Assembly (NCBI RefSeq): GCF_900100205.1 | Contig: NZ_FNEQ01000001.1 | Location: forward strand, 1-64,000 | DNA: 64,000 nucleotides | From: Duganella sp. OV510 | GTDB lineage: Bacteria; Pseudomonadota; Gammaproteobacteria; Burkholderiales; Burkholderiaceae_D | Direction: 5' to 3' | In this document: positions 25,212 through 33,259 of the stretch, one piece after another | Position numbering within the stretch: the first letter of the stretch is position 1 | How the letters are laid out: the number at the start of each line of letters is the position of its first letter | Made by a program: the position numbers and the translations under genes | Notes under the pieces: model-generated | Told to the model about the DNA's origin: nothing | The model's input: the letters and a program-made list of their open reading frames with translations, nothing else | Database searches by the model: none

Positions 25212-26247
25212 GTTTCTGTCCTTTCTGCGGCGTGCCGCGTTTGATCGTCAGTTGGTCCCACTTCTCGCGAAGCTTCGCCGGCGAGAGGATGTTCGAACGC
25301 CAGAAATCGTCGTCCTGAGCCCAGCCGAACAGCTCGCAGATCTCTCGGTGCGTCCGGCCGTCGCGCTCGCGCATCAGGCGCACGTCGCCAGCCCAGGAGC
25401 CGATGTTCGGCGGCTTGTGGTCGGGGTTGCTTTTCCGGATGCGATCGAAGACCCATTGCGCGCATGCTTCGTCTTCGGGGGTGTGCTTCGGCTTCTTCTC
25501 GACCTTGCTGGCATCCAGATCAGCGCCGGCCTGCTTGTCGGGACTTTGTTCCGACGAAGAGGTTTTAATATGGTTATTGGTTATTGGTTCTTGGTTAGTA
25601 TGCGATCCGCTATGCGACACGGATGCGACTGTGTATGCGACACCTATCTGATCCATATGCGACTTCAATTGATGCTCTGATGCGACGGGCACCGGCACTT
25701 CTTCGCCGCTACGTGTCTCTTCGTAAATCTGAAGCAACTCTGCTTCCGCGTTGCCCATGTGCGATACGGGCACCTGGTGGATCATCGCAACTTGCTTGCC
25801 GTACTTCGAGCGCAGCTGGTTCAATCTGCTTCGCATGTTCGCGCTGATACCGACCTTCACCCAGTCCGGGTTTATGCGGACAGCATAGAGCGACCCTGGT
25901 GCCGCCATGTATTCGCCACCCTTGTAGCGCGCAGCGGCCGCCAACTTTCCGTTGGATTTTGCAGTCTCGGCCTTCACGCGGTATTCCGCGATCACCGCAT
26001 CGCAGATGTCGTGGCGGTAGCCATCCTCTGTCTGAGCGAACTTGAAGCGCAACAGCTTCTGGACCACGGTGCGCTCTTCCGCTGACTCCACGCCAATCTG
26101 GTCGCACAGCGCCTCGAAATCCAGCGTGAGCGGCTTCTCCGAGTCGTAGTACACGTCCATCATGTCCCGGTAGATCCAGCGCGCCAGCCGGGACATGTGC
26201 ACGGTGCCGGAGCGGAAATCGCCAATGTGAAACGGGTAATAATTCAC
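25153..26247 (-). CDS. Replication initiator, DUF1376 domain with inserted GIY-YIG-like module (364 aa)
   Basis: Start is GTG 26247, overlapping the upstream stop (GTGA). Residues 1-~100 are a DUF1376/YdaU-type domain (NYYPFHIGDFRSGTVHMSRL). Residues ~118-180 (GSLYAVRINPDWVKVGIS ... NAEAELLQIYEE) look like a T5orf172/GIY-YIG-superfamily module. A low-complexity linker (~190-240) is encoded by the iterons at 25600-25687. The C-terminal part (WVFDRIRKSNPDHKPPNIGSW) matches other phage O-like proteins. With the DnaC-like gene next door this is the O/P pair of the phage. Confidence 0.8.
   Translation of the reverse strand: MNYYPFHIGDFRSGTVHMSRLARWIYRDMMDVYYDSEKPLTLDFEALCDQIGVESAEERTVVQKLLRFKFAQTEDGYRHDICDAVIAEYRVKAETAKSNGKLAAAARYKGGEYMAAPGSLYAVRINPDWVKVGISANMRSRLNQLRSKYGKQVAMIHQVPVSHMGNAEAELLQIYEETRSGEEVPVPVASEHQLKSHMDQIGVAYTVASVSHSGSHTNQEPITNNHIKTSSSEQSPDKQAGADLDASKVEKKPKHTPEDEACAQWVFDRIRKSNPDHKPPNIGSWAGDVRLMRERDGRTHREICELFGWAQDDDFWRSNILSPAKLREKWDQLTIKRGTPQKGQKHGNFASQDYRAGIAPDGSF
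25561..25687. other. Likely replication origin: six ATGCGA(C) iterons beside an AT-rich segment
   Basis: ATGCGA occurs at 25600, 25612, 25623, 25635, 25657 and 25680, in one orientation. Spacings of 12, 11, 12, 22 and 23 bases equal one or two helical turns. Directly to the left (25561-25598) lies a T-rich stretch with repeats of TTGGTTAT and TTGGTTCT that could melt. The array sits inside the initiator gene, as in lambda ori within O. Confidence 0.75.
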
Positions 26248-29200
26248 TTCTCGTTCTCCATGTCCAGCGCCACCATATCGAACAACATAGGCATGCTCAC
26301 CTCGCGCTCGGCCAGCTGTAGGTAATGCACCTGGTCGCGGAAGTAGCCGGCATTCAACTCCGAGCCAGCACCACGGCGGCCCAGCTTGACAGCGCGCACG
26401 CCGACCGTGCCCAGGCCATGGAACGGGTCGTAGACGACGTCGCCCTGGTTGGTGTAGCGGTTGATCAAGCGGTCCACGATATCGATCTGGAACGGGCAGT
26501 TCGCGACAATGCAGCCTTCGGCGGTGAAGCTCTCATCTTCGTCCACCTTGATACACCAGGTTTCGGCGGTGCCCGCAGGTGCCGCACTACGAACAAGCTT
26601 CCAGGCTCCATCATCGAGAATGAGGTGCTTTTGCCGGCGAGTGCCTGGAATGTCAAAGGCGAGAATCCAATCAGCGCGGACGTTCACCTCACGCCCCTGG
26701 ATGGTAGTCTTGCCTGCTGCGCGCCCGGCGTAGACGCTTGCTACCGTACCGTGGACACGCTGCGCGAGCATGGCGACGCCCAGCAGCAAGGCTCGCGACA
26801 CGCTGGATGCGACCCAGCGATTGCGCTCTGGCAGGAAATGTCCGTCTCCACTCAGGTAGCCGGCAAGAACGGCTTGAGCCTTCTCCAGCGGCAATACCAG
26901 TAACTCGACAGGGACCTGCTTCCCTCCTGCACCACTGCCGCAGCGCTGCAGCATCACCTTCATGGAGTCCGTCAGCCCTTTGAGACGGATTTGAACTGCG
27001 GTGCCGACGCGGCTCGTTCCCGCACGTGCCCCTGCCTGCCGCATAAAATCATCAAGCTTATCGGGTCCGATGCTCACATAAAAATCACCCCGAGTCCCAA
27101 CATGCCCGTCGGCGAGCCAGCGCCCGACCAGCCAGCACTCAGCCTCATCGAGGAGCGCATCTTCGACCGGCGGCAACTGGAGATTGACATAGCCACCCAC
27201 CGACTCTTCTGCGGCAATCCACGACGGGGCCGCACGAATTGCGCCGTCACGCGCCCTCACCCAGTCCGACTTCCGTGCCCACACTTTGTGCTCCGGAGTC
27301 AGCGTAAGCGAACCAACGCCCTGTGCGCGCAGGTCGACTACAGGGCGCACGCCGGTGTTTGCAACCACCAGCACCTTGCGCCAGCGCCCCCGGTGAGTCA
27401 GGGTTTCGTCGCCGATGACGACCCGCTCAATTGGCACGAAGCCACGTCGAGTCAGCACCAGTGAGCCGCGAGCGAGGCACACGTGATTCTCGACCGCGCG
27501 CGCCGACTGCTCGCCGTTCAGGGTACGCATGCGCACGATGTCGTGCCAAACCATCGGGTCGCTGCTCCCCGGCGCCAGGCTCATGTAGGTCGCCGGCAGC
27601 GCGTTGTTGGCCAGCATCTGCTCGCCGGTGCCGACGTGCAGTTCGTAGTCATAGACATTCGTCAGCGACAGTTCGGTGAACAGCTTGGCCAGCTTGCCCG
27701 GGCCATATGCCGCCAATTCGGCCGCGCCCAGCAGTCGGTCCCCGCTGGAGCGCCAGAATGCGTGAGCGTCCACCTGCCAACGCGCCACGCTGTAGCCAGT
27801 GCCCGGGATCGGCGCAAGCTTGCGGTCGAACGGCACGGCCGCGCCAGTGGCGGCATCGGCGCATAGCGGCTTGGCCTTCGTCACTGGCACGTCCGCGTAG
27901 CCGCGTGAGCGGTCAGTCTGCGGCTTGTGGAACAGCAGCACGTATTCCGGCGAGCCGACGCCCATCTTCGTGCCGTCCTTGCAGACCTCGGAATAGCCAA
28001 GGCGGTAGGTCTGGTTGTTCTCGCGCACCACGTCGGTCACGACAGTGATCATGCCCATGTAGTCGAAACCGTGCTGCTGGGCGTGGAAGATCGCCTCCGC
28101 GTGGAATGGGCTGACAGTCGGGATGCCCGCGCCGGTGACGTTGCCAAACAGGATGCGGTCCTTGACGTGGCAAGCGTAGATACGGCCCGGCTGCAGGATG
28201 CGCAGCAGCTGCGGCGTCAGGAAGTCCATCTGGCGCCAGAACTGCGCATTGTCCTGCGTGTGGCCGAAATCGTTGTAGCTCGGCGAGTATTCATAATGGT
28301 TGGCGAACGGGATCGAGGTCACGATCATGCCGACGGAACTCTCCGGCTGCTCCAGCGCCTCCAGCACGCAGTCGTTGTGCGCCACGTGGAAATGCTCGCC
28401 GACGGCCACCTGGCGCTGCACGCCGATCGTACGCGCGAGCGAATCCTGCATCGACAGCTGGTCGAGGCCGTAGGTGCGGATGATCTCGCTCATCTTGGCC
28501 TGCATCTCGTCGTGCTGCTGCCACTTCACCTGCAGGTCGGCCAGCACCTTGCGCTCGACTTCGGTGTGCACGATGTCGATGATCACCGGATGCGTCTGCT
28601 GAAAGCGCTGCACGCGGTGAATCGCCTGGATGAAGTCATTGAACTTGAACCCGATGCCCGCGAAGATCTCGCGGTGGCAGTGCACCTGGAAGTTGCAGCC
28701 GGAGCCGGCGATGATCGGCTTCGTCGACAACAGCGGGAACTTGCCGTCGCTGAAGTCAGCGATACGCTGCTCGCGCTCGTCGATGTCCTGGGTGCCCCAG
28801 ACACTCACTGCTGTCGGGATCGCCGCCTGGATGGCGTGGCGCTCGTCCTCCAGGTCGTGCCAGATAATGAAGTGATCCTCCGGATCCGCCGCGATGATCT
28901 CCGCGACCTTGGCAATGCGCGCACCCATGCTGTCGCGCTTCTCGCCGGCGGCAGCGGACAAGCCCATGGCCACGTTCGGGATCAACAGGCCCTGCCCGTT
29001 CTTCTCGGCGCCAGCAGTCTCGTAGTTGCTTGGCACCTCGTGGTAGCGCACCTCGATCGGCGGCAGGTCGTAGCCCTCGTCCGAGTGGCCAAGATCGCTC
29101 GGGCGCTGGATGAACACCGCCCAACTGGCCACCCAGAGCCAGAATTCATGTTCCTTGTGCGGATACAGGGTCAGATTGCCGGCCTTCTCGCTGTCCCGCT

Positions 29201-29858
29201 GGAAGAAGCGCGTCAGCGCCTGCCCAGTGTCCATGACGCCCAGGTAGCCGGCATAGTGGATCAGCTCCTTGAAGCGGTTCGGGCTTGGCGTGGCCGTGTA
29301 GACGAACTTGAACTCGACGCCCTCGAACATCGGCAGGAACTCCTGATAGGTTTTGCTGCCGTAGCTGCGCAGCACGCTGGCCTCGTCCAGGCCGGCCGCG
29401 CGCCACTTGCTGACGTCGACCTTGCCCTCACGGACCGATTCGTAGTTCGTCATGTAGATAGTGGCCGGGTCATCGATTTCGGCGTCGGTCCGGATGAAGC
29501 GCAGGTCGACCGCCTGGCCGCCGGTGAAACGCTTCGCAACCTCACGCGAGAACTCCTGCCGCACGCCCAGCGGCGCGACGATGCCGCGGACTCCGCCCGG
29601 TCGGTGGATGCCGATCTGGCGCATCACTTCCAGATTGGTGCTGGTCTTGTGCAGGCCGAACGACGCGAAGATAGCGCGCTGGCCGCCGGCGAGCGCCCAG
29701 CGCACGATGTCGCGCGTGTGCGGCTTCAGGCCCGGGTGGATCTGCTCCAGTGGCACGTCGAAGCCCTTCTTCTGCGCCAGTTTGATTTTCTCGCGCAGGA
29801 ACTGGCCGTAATCGGCCTGGACCAGCAGTTTTTGTTCTTCAGTGCTAAATGCGCTCAT
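26244..29858 (-). CDS. Helicase-DNA methyltransferase fusion interrupted by an intein (1204 aa precursor)
   Basis: Residues 1-~470 are an SF2-type helicase: a variant Walker A ASFGLHKTSTNLE, DEAS box in GLDEAS, FVYTATPSPNRFKEL, and the C-terminal helicase motif QAIHRVQRFQQ. Residues ~480-793 plus 1121-1204 are an amino-methyltransferase: MIVTSIPFANHYEY in place of the usual catalytic TSPPY, and DPFHGLGTVGVRAVKLG as the cofactor loop. Between HV and CPFQ an intein (C794-N1120) is inserted. The spliced protein would be 877 residues. Such fusions are known among phages as anti-restriction enzymes (compare P1 DarB), but the target is unknown. Most of the opposite strand is open as a shadow. Confidence 0.9.
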   Translation of the reverse strand: MSAFSTEEQKLLVQADYGQFLREKIKLAQKKGFDVPLEQIHPGLKPHTRDIVRWALAGGQRAIFASFGLHKTSTNLEVMRQIGIHRPGGVRGIVAPLGVRQEFSREVAKRFTGGQAVDLRFIRTDAEIDDPATIYMTNYESVREGKVDVSKWRAAGLDEASVLRSYGSKTYQEFLPMFEGVEFKFVYTATPSPNRFKELIHYAGYLGVMDTGQALTRFFQRDSEKAGNLTLYPHKEHEFWLWVASWAVFIQRPSDLGHSDEGYDLPPIEVRYHEVPSNYETAGAEKNGQGLLIPNVAMGLSAAAGEKRDSMGARIAKVAEIIAADPEDHFIIWHDLEDERHAIQAAIPTAVSVWGTQDIDEREQRIADFSDGKFPLLSTKPIIAGSGCNFQVHCHREIFAGIGFKFNDFIQAIHRVQRFQQTHPVIIDIVHTEVERKVLADLQVKWQQHDEMQAKMSEIIRTYGLDQLSMQDSLARTIGVQRQVAVGEHFHVAHNDCVLEALEQPESSVGMIVTSIPFANHYEYSPSYNDFGHTQDNAQFWRQMDFLTPQLLRILQPGRIYACHVKDRILFGNVTGAGIPTVSPFHAEAIFHAQQHGFDYMGMITVVTDVVRENNQTYRLGYSEVCKDGTKMGVGSPEYVLLFHKPQTDRSRGYADVPVTKAKPLCADAATGAAVPFDRKLAPIPGTGYSVARWQVDAHAFWRSSGDRLLGAAELAAYGPGKLAKLFTELSLTNVYDYELHVGTGEQMLANNALPATYMSLAPGSSDPMVWHDIVRMRTLNGEQSARAVENHVCLARGSLVLTRRGFVPIERVVIGDETLTHRGRWRKVLVVANTGVRPVVDLRAQGVGSLTLTPEHKVWARKSDWVRARDGAIRAAPSWIAAEESVGGYVNLQLPPVEDALLDEAECWLVGRWLADGHVGTRGDFYVSIGPDKLDDFMRQAGARAGTSRVGTAVQIRLKGLTDSMKVMLQRCGSGAGGKQVPVELLVLPLEKAQAVLAGYLSGDGHFLPERNRWVASSVSRALLLGVAMLAQRVHGTVASVYAGRAAGKTTIQGREVNVRADWILAFDIPGTRRQKHLILDDGAWKLVRSAAPAGTAETWCIKVDEDESFTAEGCIVANCPFQIDIVDRLINRYTNQGDVVYDPFHGLGTVGVRAVKLGRRGAGSELNAGYFRDQVHYLQLAEREVSMPMLFDMVALDMENEK
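26499..27479 (-). mobile_element. LAGLIDADG intein in the methyltransferase (327 aa)
   Basis: Precursor residues 794-1120. Block A is CLARGSLVLTRRGFVPI, block B LTLTPEHKVWAR with T and H, and the two LAGLIDADG helices are WLVGRWLADGHV and VLAGYLSGDGHF, each with the acidic residue (D918, D1005). Block F/G reads ESFTAEGCIVAN followed by extein Cys1121. All splice residues (C1, TxxH, terminal Asn, +1 Cys) are present, although the usual His before Asn is Ala. The endonuclease looks intact, so the element may still home. Confidence 0.92.
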
Positions 29859-29882
29859 ATTTTGTCCGTGTAGTTTGTATTG

Positions 29883-30227
29883 TTAAAATTCTTCGATGTC
29901 CCAGCCGCCGGCCGTCTTCCGGTTCGCCTTGATGGCCAGGAAGCGGAACGGGTACATATCGGCGGCGATCTTGATCTTGGCGCGGGCGTCGTCCTGCCAG
30001 ACGCCTTTGACCTCGTGCGCTTCCATGGCGCCGCTGGCCAGCATCACCGCGAAATCCGGCGTGTAAAACGTGTTGTCCGCCAGGCGAAACTTCAGGCCCT
30101 CGAACTTGAACCAGAGGATCTCTCCGGCCGCGCGCCGGCGCTCCAGCAGCGCGGCATAGGCCTGCTCCGTCTTGTTCATGGCGCCGACCTTCAGGCGGCC
30201 AAGCGCCTGCAATCGCTTCTGCATCAT
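29883..30227 (-). CDS. DUF1064-type putative endonuclease (114 aa)
   Basis: NKTEQAYAALLERRRAAGEI, then FRLADNTFYTPDFAVML and AHEVKGVWQDDARAKIKI, match the DUF1064 phage nuclease fold, with PD-(D/E)xK-like residues D (PDF), E and K (HEVKG). The ATG overlaps the stop of the DUF1364 gene (ATGA). It probably acts in phage recombination or DNA processing. Confidence 0.82.
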   Translation of the reverse strand: MMQKRLQALGRLKVGAMNKTEQAYAALLERRRAAGEILWFKFEGLKFRLADNTFYTPDFAVMLASGAMEAHEVKGVWQDDARAKIKIAADMYPFRFLAIKANRKTAGGWDIEEF

Positions 30228-30670
30228 TCGATCAATCCCTTCGTGCGTAAAAATTGGTGTGTGCGCTCGATGCCGCCCCGGAATGCCGCCAGCACCATGT
30301 CCTTCGTCAGCCATGCCGGGCGCGGCCGGCGGCCGTCAAGCACGTCGTGACAGGCGCTGCAACCGATCGCCGCCGCCGTGTCCGGAGCCTTCAGGCCCAT
30401 GCCCTTGCCATCCGCCAGCTCGTTGCTGTGGCAGAGGACGGACGTTGCTGGGTCGCGGTTGCAGACGCCCGGCAGGACGATGGTGCAGTCCTGGCCACGC
30501 GCCGCTTTCCGGATCGGCGTCATCTTCGGGCCCTTGGTCCTGAGGCTGCGGCCGCGCGCGGCCTTGGTGATGGTCTTCGTCACCTCGCGGGCCTCGATGC
30601 GCTCGCCGCGCGCGAACGCGGTGCGCTTCATCGGCGCGGTGCCGGGCTTTATGGGGGAGCGGCGCATCAT
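30224..30670 (-). CDS. DUF1364/YbcO-type prophage nuclease (148 aa)
   Basis: After a basic N-terminus, the domain MTPIRKAARGQDCTIVLPGV, with later GMGLKAPDTAAAIGCSACHD and VLDGR, is the YbcO metal-dependent nuclease family. Conserved Cys and His residues (C-x2-C-H, upstream C and H) are visible. The start ATG 30670 is only 30 bases from the divergent gene at 30701. Confidence 0.88.
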   Translation of the reverse strand: MMRRSPIKPGTAPMKRTAFARGERIEAREVTKTITKAARGRSLRTKGPKMTPIRKAARGQDCTIVLPGVCNRDPATSVLCHSNELADGKGMGLKAPDTAAAIGCSACHDVLDGRRPRPAWLTKDMVLAAFRGGIERTHQFLRTKGLIE

Positions 30671-30700
30671 GCTAAGATTTCCATTTCGAAAGGAGTTCGA

Positions 30701-31024
30701 ATGCACCAACGAGACCGCATGCGCGCCCGATGCGACGAGATGGGCATCCACTGGGCGCGCGGAAATGTCGCAAGCTTTGCCTTTAACGAGAATGGCCCGT
30801 ATATCCAAGAGTGGATCGACGAGTTCGAAACAGCCGCGCGTGACGCCGCTGAGCGCAAACACTTGGAGATCGCCAAACGTAATGCAGACGCGGCGGAAGT
30901 CTCAGCAACTGCAGCAGTTGAATCGGCAAAAACGTCAGGCACGTCAGCCCGAGCCGCCCTCTTCGCCGCCTTTGTATCGCTCCTAGCACTTGTGGTATCG
31001 GTGGCTGCATTCTTCAAACAGTGA
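30701..31024 (+). CDS. Small membrane-anchored accessory protein (107 aa)
   Basis: AAGGAG lies 6 bases before the ATG. Residues 1-~85 are charged and helical (WIDEFETAARDAAERKHLEI, then Ala-rich repeats); residues ~86-105 are a single membrane helix (LFAAFVSLLALVVSVAAFF). It faces against the surrounding operon, a sign of an added gene with its own promoter. Role unknown. Confidence 0.7.
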   Translation: MHQRDRMRARCDEMGIHWARGNVASFAFNENGPYIQEWIDEFETAARDAAERKHLEIAKRNADAAEVSATAAVESAKTSGTSARAALFAAFVSLLALVVSVAAFFKQ

Positions 31025-31028
31025 GCCA

Positions 31029-31289
31029 TTAATTCACCCTCCACGGCTGCTGTACAGCCAGGCCCAGCGAAGCGCCCGGCGTGATAGCGATGAACTGCGA
31101 GACGACGACGCACAGGTCGCGCGGCATGGCGCCCGAGATGGCGAATCGTTCTAGTTCAGCCTCACGTTCGGCAACCAGAATTCGAGCAGCGGCCGCAAAG
31201 TAGTGAAACGGCCCCATATCCATCGGGATATCGACGGTATAGGTGATGCTGCGCCGTGGATCGTCGATCGATAGCATCCGAGTGTTCAA
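31029..31289 (-). CDS. Hypothetical phage protein (86 aa)
   Basis: A TTG at 31289 has GGGAGGG upstream at good spacing and overlaps the upstream stop (TTGA), so it is the likelier start; an ATG at 31277 gives 82 residues without a ribosome site. The protein contains MDMGPFHYFAAAARILVAER and is probably a small helical protein. Confidence 0.6.
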   Translation of the reverse strand: MNTRMLSIDDPRRSITYTVDIPMDMGPFHYFAAAARILVAEREAELERFAISGAMPRDLCVVVSQFIAITPGASLGLAVQQPWRVN

Positions 31290-31900
31290 GGTACGGCCCT
31301 CCCGATCATCGACACCGCACGGCGCGCCCGGCCCAGCCGCTGCCGTGCGACTTTACGCTCCTGGATCGCCAGATGCGCAGCCATGCAGTGCGGGCACTCG
31401 CTCAGGATTTCCAACACCTCGGCGCGGCTAAGCCATTCCTTGTGCGTGCCGTAGGAGTGGTCGTTATCAATCTCTTCGGCAGCGTAGGCTTTCGACAAGT
31501 GAGTTGCCGGACCTTTCGGGCCATATTCGGCAGGGTCCAGCAGCAGCGGGCAATTGCCGATGCCCTCGCCGATCAGTTTCGACAAGCGCTTGACCTCGGC
31601 GCCAGCAGCAACCAGTTCGCGACACGCAGCGAGTGCGCGCTGCTCCGGCGCGGCAACGACGACAGGCTCGACCTGGTGCTGCTGGAGTAGTCGGGCGGCC
31701 AGCCATTTGAGCAGACGCTCGCGGCGCACTGGGTCAGCGTGCAAGCGGCAGTTGATCGGCGGCGTTACTTGGTCGCCTTCCTCGCAGTCGCAGAATTTAT
31801 TGGCAATGCTGGACGCTTCAGCGCGGCACGCTGCCGCCAGCGAGAACCAGCGGCGCCGACCACCTTGGTAGACGACTGCCGTTTGCGACTTGACCGTCAT
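31286..31900 (-). CDS. Hypothetical phage protein (204 aa)
   Basis: Starts MTVKSQTAVVYQGGRRRWFS, with an N-terminal Cys cluster (FCDCEEG, later INC) and a C-terminal HxC pair (SECPHCMAAHLAIQERK) that could bind zinc. Overlaps the gene upstream by ATGA-type coupling (31897-31900). No family recognised. Confidence 0.7.
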   Translation of the reverse strand: MTVKSQTAVVYQGGRRRWFSLAAACRAEASSIANKFCDCEEGDQVTPPINCRLHADPVRRERLLKWLAARLLQQHQVEPVVVAAPEQRALAACRELVAAGAEVKRLSKLIGEGIGNCPLLLDPAEYGPKGPATHLSKAYAAEEIDNDHSYGTHKEWLSRAEVLEILSECPHCMAAHLAIQERKVARQRLGRARRAVSMIGRAVP

Positions 31901-32334
31901 GGCCGCGCTCCCAGCGAGAGCGCCACTTCAGTGCGCTTCGCTGACAGGCCGGCCAGCTTGCAACCGGCGACCGTGGCGTGGAAGTACTGCAGCTGGAGCA
32001 GCTCGGCGCCGGCGCGCACGAAACCAGCGGCGGCCAAGCGCTCCATCGATGGGAGGTCGCGGCGGTTCACCAGGTATTCGTTGCGGAAACCCCATCGCGC
32101 ACGCGGGTGGTGATCGGTGGCGCCGACCATGTGGCGCAGGATCTCCAAGTCGCCGTCGTGCAGCGTGGCGATGCGGTCTGCCAGCTGGCAGCCGTGGCAC
32201 TTGCCGTACTGTGCCAACACCTTTGCCGGCGAGGCCTTGCTGCAGGCGCAGCGCTTCGATTCCAGCACCGGGCCCGGCTTTTCGTTGGCAATGGCGCGGT
32301 GCTGGCGCTCCGCGCGGGAGAGGTCGTAGATCAT
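31897..32334 (-). CDS. Hypothetical Cys-rich phage protein (145 aa)
   Basis: MIYDLSRAERQHRAIANEKP is followed by CACSKASPAKVLAQYGKCHG with CxC and CxxC pairs that may form a zinc site, then a helical domain likely to be DNA-binding (MERLAAAGFVRAGAELLQLQ). No family recognised. Confidence 0.7.
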   Translation of the reverse strand: MIYDLSRAERQHRAIANEKPGPVLESKRCACSKASPAKVLAQYGKCHGCQLADRIATLHDGDLEILRHMVGATDHHPRARWGFRNEYLVNRRDLPSMERLAAAGFVRAGAELLQLQYFHATVAGCKLAGLSAKRTEVALSLGARP

Positions 32335-32366
32335 GATATATTTGCCTTTCTAACAATGGAGGCGAA

Positions 32367-32780
32367 ATGGACATTGCGATACAGACAGTTGAAAACGAAA
32401 AGGGACGATGGAACTGGGTAATCACTTGCCGCGACGCCTCGTTTTCTCTGGTGAAATCCGATTCGTCCCTCATCAGCTTTAAAGATCGAGCCGACGCTGA
32501 AGTCGACGCACGGCAGCACCTGGAGGCACAAATTGGTGCTGACGGCCGACCAATCCGCACAAAAGATCAACTGCAAAACCTGATTCACCAGGCAGCCGAC
32601 CAATGCGCCGACTGCGCCGATGCGGTATTTGGCGGCGTCTATTGGCACGCGCGCGACGAGATGGGCTGCAACTGGAGTATCTCGACAGTGCGCGGAGGTG
32701 ATTGGGGCGCCTGCATGGAATGCGTGAATCCTGCGGCTATCCGTCTGCGCCAGGTCTACAATATTGCTGATGAACGCTGA
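32367..32780 (+). CDS. Plus-strand accessory protein (137 aa)
   Basis: GGAGGCGAA stands before the ATG. The protein (MDIAIQTVENEKGRWNWVIT, later QCADCADAVFGGVYWHARDE) is acidic with a CxxC and is shared in style with other single accessory genes. It opposes its neighbours and is lower in GC. Function unknown. Confidence 0.7.
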   Translation: MDIAIQTVENEKGRWNWVITCRDASFSLVKSDSSLISFKDRADAEVDARQHLEAQIGADGRPIRTKDQLQNLIHQAADQCADCADAVFGGVYWHARDEMGCNWSISTVRGGDWGACMECVNPAAIRLRQVYNIADER

Positions 32781-32782
32781 CT

Positions 32783-33259
32783 TCACGCAGCCACCAGCCC
32801 CATCTCACGCTCGTGCGTGAAGCCCGACATCGCGTTCCGGTGATGTGCACGCACCTCGGCGGCCAACGCGGCATCGCCAGTTGCGAGCAGACCGGCGGCA
32901 ACCACGCGCTCCAATCCCGCGTTGAGGGCGTAGCGACCGAGGTCGCGCAGCGGCACATTCACGGCCAGCTTCTTGTGGATCGGATAGTCTTCCAGCCAGT
33001 AGCCATACTCCGGTGCCGCGTAGATACGGACCGCTGCGCGGTCGCCGTCTATCCCCTCGACCACGCCTGGTAGCATCTGCGTATACTTTTGCGTGCTGTC
33101 CTGGACCTCCGCCCACAGCGGCATGCTCGTGACCATGCCGACCCGCCAGTAGGCACGCGCCTCCGCTCCCTCCTCTGCATCGCGCGCAACACAGTTCCGG
33201 CTCACCGGCGCAACGGCCGTCGGCGCGCCGAAGTCGAACGCGAGTTGCGCGCCGTTCAC
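32783..33259 (-). CDS. Hypothetical phage protein (158 aa)
   Basis: GTG start at 33259 overlaps the methylase stop (GTGA). Contains LPGVVEGIDGDRAAVRIYAA and a short helical C-terminus (HHRNAMSGFTHEREMGLVAA). The start MNGAQLAFDFG is a clamp-binding-like LAFDF motif, perhaps chance. No family recognised. Confidence 0.7.
   Translation of the reverse strand: MNGAQLAFDFGAPTAVAPVSRNCVARDAEEGAEARAYWRVGMVTSMPLWAEVQDSTQKYTQMLPGVVEGIDGDRAAVRIYAAPEYGYWLEDYPIHKKLAVNVPLRDLGRYALNAGLERVVAAGLLATGDAALAAEVRAHHRNAMSGFTHEREMGLVAA

Noticed and set aside
25600..25687. Iteron array as a CRISPR
   Set aside because: Repeat units are only 6-7 bases with 4-17 base gaps, lie inside a coding sequence, and no cas genes are present.
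27927..29873. A 648-codon plus-strand open frame opposite the helicase-methyltransferase
   Set aside because: It is a shadow frame: composition is skewed to Val, Asp, His and Arg, there is no recognisable domain, and the minus strand carries clear helicase and methylase motifs.
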